From an uncultured Solimonas sp. (GTDB lineage Bacteria > Pseudomonadota > Gammaproteobacteria > Nevskiales > Nevskiaceae): a stretch of DNA of 8,242 nt. A model generated the notes under the pieces. It saw only the letters and a program-made list of their open reading frames with translations, was not told the DNA's origin and searched no databases. Positions 5,795 to 8,242 of the stretch are shown piece after piece. The position numbers were made by a program, and so were the translations under genes. Location of the stretch: contig CAMLDZ010000132.1 in assembly GCA_946478985.1 (NCBI GenBank), positions 1 to 8,242 of the forward strand, written 5' to 3'. Within the stretch, counting starts at the first letter, position 1. Every line of letters starts with the position of its first letter.

Positions 5795-8242
5795 TCAGAA
5801 CCGGTGGTTGTAGCCGAGCGTGAACTCGACACCGGATTTCCAGCTTTCGATGGTCTTGCCGTCCTGCACGAAGCGCGTCTTGGCGTCGAGCAGGTTCTGG
5901 ATGCGGAAGCTCAGCTTCGAGAGGTTCACGAACTCCTTCTCGTAGGTGAGGTTCACGGCGATGCGGCCGGCTTCGTAGATCGGCTCCTGCGGCGCGCGGG
6001 TAACGATGTTGATGCGGTCGTCGAAGTAGTTGGCGGTGAGCGTCGCCTTCTGCTTGGTCGGGAAGTGGTCGTAGCCGAGCCGCAGGTTGGCCAGGAACGG
6101 CGACTGACCCTGCAGCTTGCGGTTGTCCGACAGCTCCAGACGCTGACCGACGTCGTCGAGCGTGATCTTCGAATCGAACACGCTGAGGTTGGCGCCCAGC
6201 GACAGCATGTGGTCGTCCGACAGCAGGAACGAGCGGTTGCCGTCGACTTCGGCGCCGGAGATCGTTGCCTTCTCGTTGTTGCGGAAGGTCAGGGCATTGG
6301 TCGCCGAGCCGGAGCCGTCGGCCACCGAACGTTCCAGCGGATCGGTGATGTTCTTGTGGAAGACCGCGAACGAGACGCTGTCGTTGCGATCGAAGTAGTA
6401 CTCGACGCGCGCGTCGAAGTTGTCGATGTTCGATGCCACGCAGGTCGGGCAGCCGATGTACTCGCGGCCCAGGTCATCGTAGAAGCGCGACGGCGCCAGC
6501 TCGGTGATGTTCGGCCGCGACACGGTGCGCGCGTAGCCGAGGCGGAACTGCAGGTCGTCGCCCAGACGGTAGAGCGCGGACAGCGAGGGCAGCAGCTCGT
6601 CCGACTTCAGATCGGCGGTGGTACCCGGCGAGTTGGGGAAGTCCAGGTTCTGCTCGAAGTTGTCCTGGCGCACGCCGGCGTAGATCGTCCACGCGGTGCC
6701 CAGATCGATCTGCGTGGTGACGTAGCCGGCGATCGATTCCTGCTCGCCGTCGTAGGTGTCGGTGACAGTCGAGCTGCCGCGCAGGCGGAACTCGTCGTCC
6801 TGGAAGGCCTGCTCGCTCAGCAGCGTTTCGATGTCCTGCGACAGATCGGCGGACTGGCTGCCGGCGCGCACGCCGATGCGAACCAGTTCGTTGGTGCGGT
6901 CGCGCTTGTTGTACATCACGCCGAACTTGGTGCTGGTGCTGACGCTGTCGCCGAAGCTGAACGGCAGCGAGTAGTCGATGCCGAAGTCGATCGCGTCCTC
7001 GGTCAAGTCCGAGTAGCTGCGTTCGACCGAGGACACCACCAGCGAGTTGCCGAGGTACGAGTAGGCACGGCGGTCCGGCGACAGACGCGTGGTCTGCGAG
7101 AGGGCGGTGCGCCATTCCAGCTTGTGCGTGTCGAACAGCTTCCAGGTACCGGACAGCTGCTCGGAGATCAGCTGACGCTCCACCCACTCCAGCATCACGC
7201 GCGAGAAGCTGTTCTCCTCGGTTTTGTCGAAGCCTTGCTCGAAGACCGTGGTGTCTTCGCTGTCGTGCAGATACAGCGTCTTGCTGTTGATCGTCCAGCC
7301 GCTGTCGCTCTCGTAGCCGGCGACGACATAGGCATTGGTCGCCGTCTTGAACGCATCGCGTGCGTAGGTGGACAGCGTGGAGATGTTGTCGACGCGGGCG
7401 TTCTGCCGCGAGGTGACGGAGCTGTCGTAGGTCGCGACGCCGTAGACACCGAGACGGCCCGATTCGGTGCTGAAGCTGTTGCCGAGCGCGTAGGACAGGC
7501 CGAGCTGTGGTGCGGCCTTGCGCGATTCGGTGTTGTAGTGGTTCGGCAGCAGACCGGCCAGCCGAGCCGCCTCGGGCTGCGAGACGCAGCCGGTCTGGCC
7601 GGAGACCTGGCAGATGTTGAGACCAAGGCCGCCGTTGCTGGCCGAGTCCAGCGCGCCGGGCAGGTCGCGCTCGCCGTCGTCGTAGCCCAGCCAGTCCATG
7701 CCGCCGCCGTGGTAGCTCAGCAGCTTGTCGCCGGTGATGCCGGTGACGTAGCCGCCGGACAGCGACAGGCTGTTGATGTACTCGTTGGGAATTTCGCGCG
7801 TGCCGATCTTGATGATGCCGCCGGTGGTGTCGCCCGGCATGTCGGCGGTGAAGCTCTTCTGCACCTCGATGCCGCCGAGGATGTCGGTCGGGAACAGGTC
7901 AAGCTGCACGTCGCGGCGGAACGGATCGGTGCTCGGCAGCAGATTGCCGTTGAGCGTGCTGGCGATGTAGCGACCGTCCAGGCCGCGCACGATCGCGTAG
8001 CGGCCGCCGCTGATCGACACGCCGACCACGCGCTTGAGCGAGGCCGCAACGTCGGAGTCGCCGGCGCGTACGAGGTCCTCGACGCTGATCGCGTCGGTGA
8101 CGGCCGACGAGAAGCGCTTGATGTTGGCGGTCGTCGCCTTGCGCGCGTTGTACGAGCTGACCACGACGATCTCTTCCGGGCCATCGCTGGCGCCGCCGAT
8201 CTCGGTGGCGTCCTGCGTGCCCGGGCGTTCGAGGGCGACGTC
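5795..8242 (-). CDS. TonB-dependent outer-membrane receptor, N-terminus cut by the window edge
   Basis: This is an energy-coupled outer-membrane transporter driven by TonB-ExbB-ExbD. The frame is open to the window edge, giving 815 residues; the GTG at 8164 lies inside the TonB box and is not the start. Counting from the edge, residues 1-22 are an acidic/Gly linker and EEIVVVS at 23-29 is a TonB box. The plug follows (about 35-155), with ISVEDLVRAGDSDVAASLKR, VRGLDGRYIASTLNG and the closing GGIIKIGTREIP. The rest is a long barrel with alternating strands; YARTVSRPNITELAPSRFYDD and VEYYFDRNDSVSFAVFHKN are typical late-barrel segments. It ends in VEFTLGYNHRF with the terminal Phe of a beta-signal. 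Signal peptide, promoter and any N-terminal extension (perhaps a carboxypeptidase-regulatory-like domain) are outside. Two cysteine pairs in probable loops (211/219 and 598/601) are unusual. The substrate is unknown; siderophore, sugar, phosphate ester or peptide cannot be told apart from sequence. Confidence 0.94.
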   Translation of the reverse strand, partial: DVALERPGTQDATEIGGASDGPEEIVVVSSYNARKATTANIKRFSSAVTDAISVEDLVRAGDSDVAASLKRVVGVSISGGRYAIVRGLDGRYIASTLNGNLLPSTDPFRRDVQLDLFPTDILGGIEVQKSFTADMPGDTTGGIIKIGTREIPNEYINSLSLSGGYVTGITGDKLLSYHGGGMDWLGYDDGERDLPGALDSASNGGLGLNICQVSGQTGCVSQPEAARLAGLLPNHYNTESRKAAPQLGLSYALGNSFSTESGRLGVYGVATYDSSVTSRQNARVDNISTLSTYARDAFKTATNAYVVAGYESDSGWTINSKTLYLHDSEDTTVFEQGFDKTEENSFSRVMLEWVERQLISEQLSGTWKLFDTHKLEWRTALSQTTRLSPDRRAYSYLGNSLVVSSVERSYSDLTEDAIDFGIDYSLPFSFGDSVSTSTKFGVMYNKRDRTNELVRIGVRAGSQSADLSQDIETLLSEQAFQDDEFRLRGSSTVTDTYDGEQESIAGYVTTQIDLGTAWTIYAGVRQDNFEQNLDFPNSPGTTADLKSDELLPSLSALYRLGDDLQFRLGYARTVSRPNITELAPSRFYDDLGREYIGCPTCVASNIDNFDARVEYYFDRNDSVSFAVFHKNITDPLERSVADGSGSATNALTFRNNEKATISGAEVDGNRSFLLSDDHMLSLGANLSVFDSKITLDDVGQRLELSDNRKLQGQSPFLANLRLGYDHFPTKQKATLTANYFDDRINIVTRAPQEPIYEAGRIAVNLTYEKEFVNLSKLSFRIQNLLDAKTRFVQDGKTIESWKSGVEFTLGYNHRF

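Noticed and set aside
4137..5813. A 558-codon plus-strand open frame opposite the lipoprotein gene
   Set aside because: It is longer than the real gene but starts at a GTG inside the porin terminator, runs through both terminators and has a low-complexity Ala/Val/Asp/Arg composition. The minus-strand frame has the lipobox, RBS and terminator.
6474..7187. A 237-codon minus-strand frame inside the receptor gene
   Set aside because: It is an alternative frame of the receptor on the same strand, Arg/Ala-rich, with no motif.
8159..8164. GTG at 8164 as the receptor start
   Set aside because: The frame continues open to the window edge and the TonB box EEIVVVS spans this point. A start here would remove the TonB box and the signal peptide.

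Overview
The window is high-GC bacterial DNA, and every protein in it belongs to protein export or the outer envelope. SecA is of the gamma-proteobacterial type: its visible part follows the E. coli protein closely and keeps the C-terminal zinc site. A periplasm-exported porin, a Lol-type lipoprotein and a TonB-dependent receptor also show a Gram-negative cell. A Xanthomonadales/Nevskiales-like gamma-proteobacterium is my best guess from GC content and the Ala/Pro-rich linkers. This is inference, not proof.

Layout. (1) Positions 2-2410, plus strand: secA without its first roughly 120 codons, closed by a strong intrinsic terminator at 2430-2458. (2) Positions 2459-2727: a non-coding upstream region with two dyads and an 11-bp-phased repeat, but no convincing sigma-70 promoter. 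(3) Positions 2728-4116, plus strand: a phosphate-selective-porin (OprP/OprO) family beta-barrel with its own terminator at 4141-4182. (4) Positions 4262-4289: a terminator facing the other way, which ends the minus-strand transcript. (5) Positions 4314-5726, minus strand: a secreted lipoprotein with a nine-glycine tether and a probable parallel beta-helix. (6) Positions 5795-8242, minus strand: a TonB-dependent receptor whose 5' end lies beyond the window. Its TonB box, plug and full barrel are visible.

How the parts relate. The receptor and lipoprotein are transcribed in that order. They are 68 nt apart, with two small hairpins and a strong ribosome-binding site in the gap, and they share the terminator at 4262-4289, so they look like an operon. 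The most interesting unit is this receptor plus surface-type lipoprotein. It is laid out like a two-part outer-membrane uptake module, although the lipoprotein is not SusD-like. The substrate cannot be read from the sequence. The convergent porin is only a neighbour; a shared phosphate theme is possible but rests on weak, degenerate Pho-box-like repeats. I found no tRNA, rRNA, CRISPR array, insertion sequence or phage gene.
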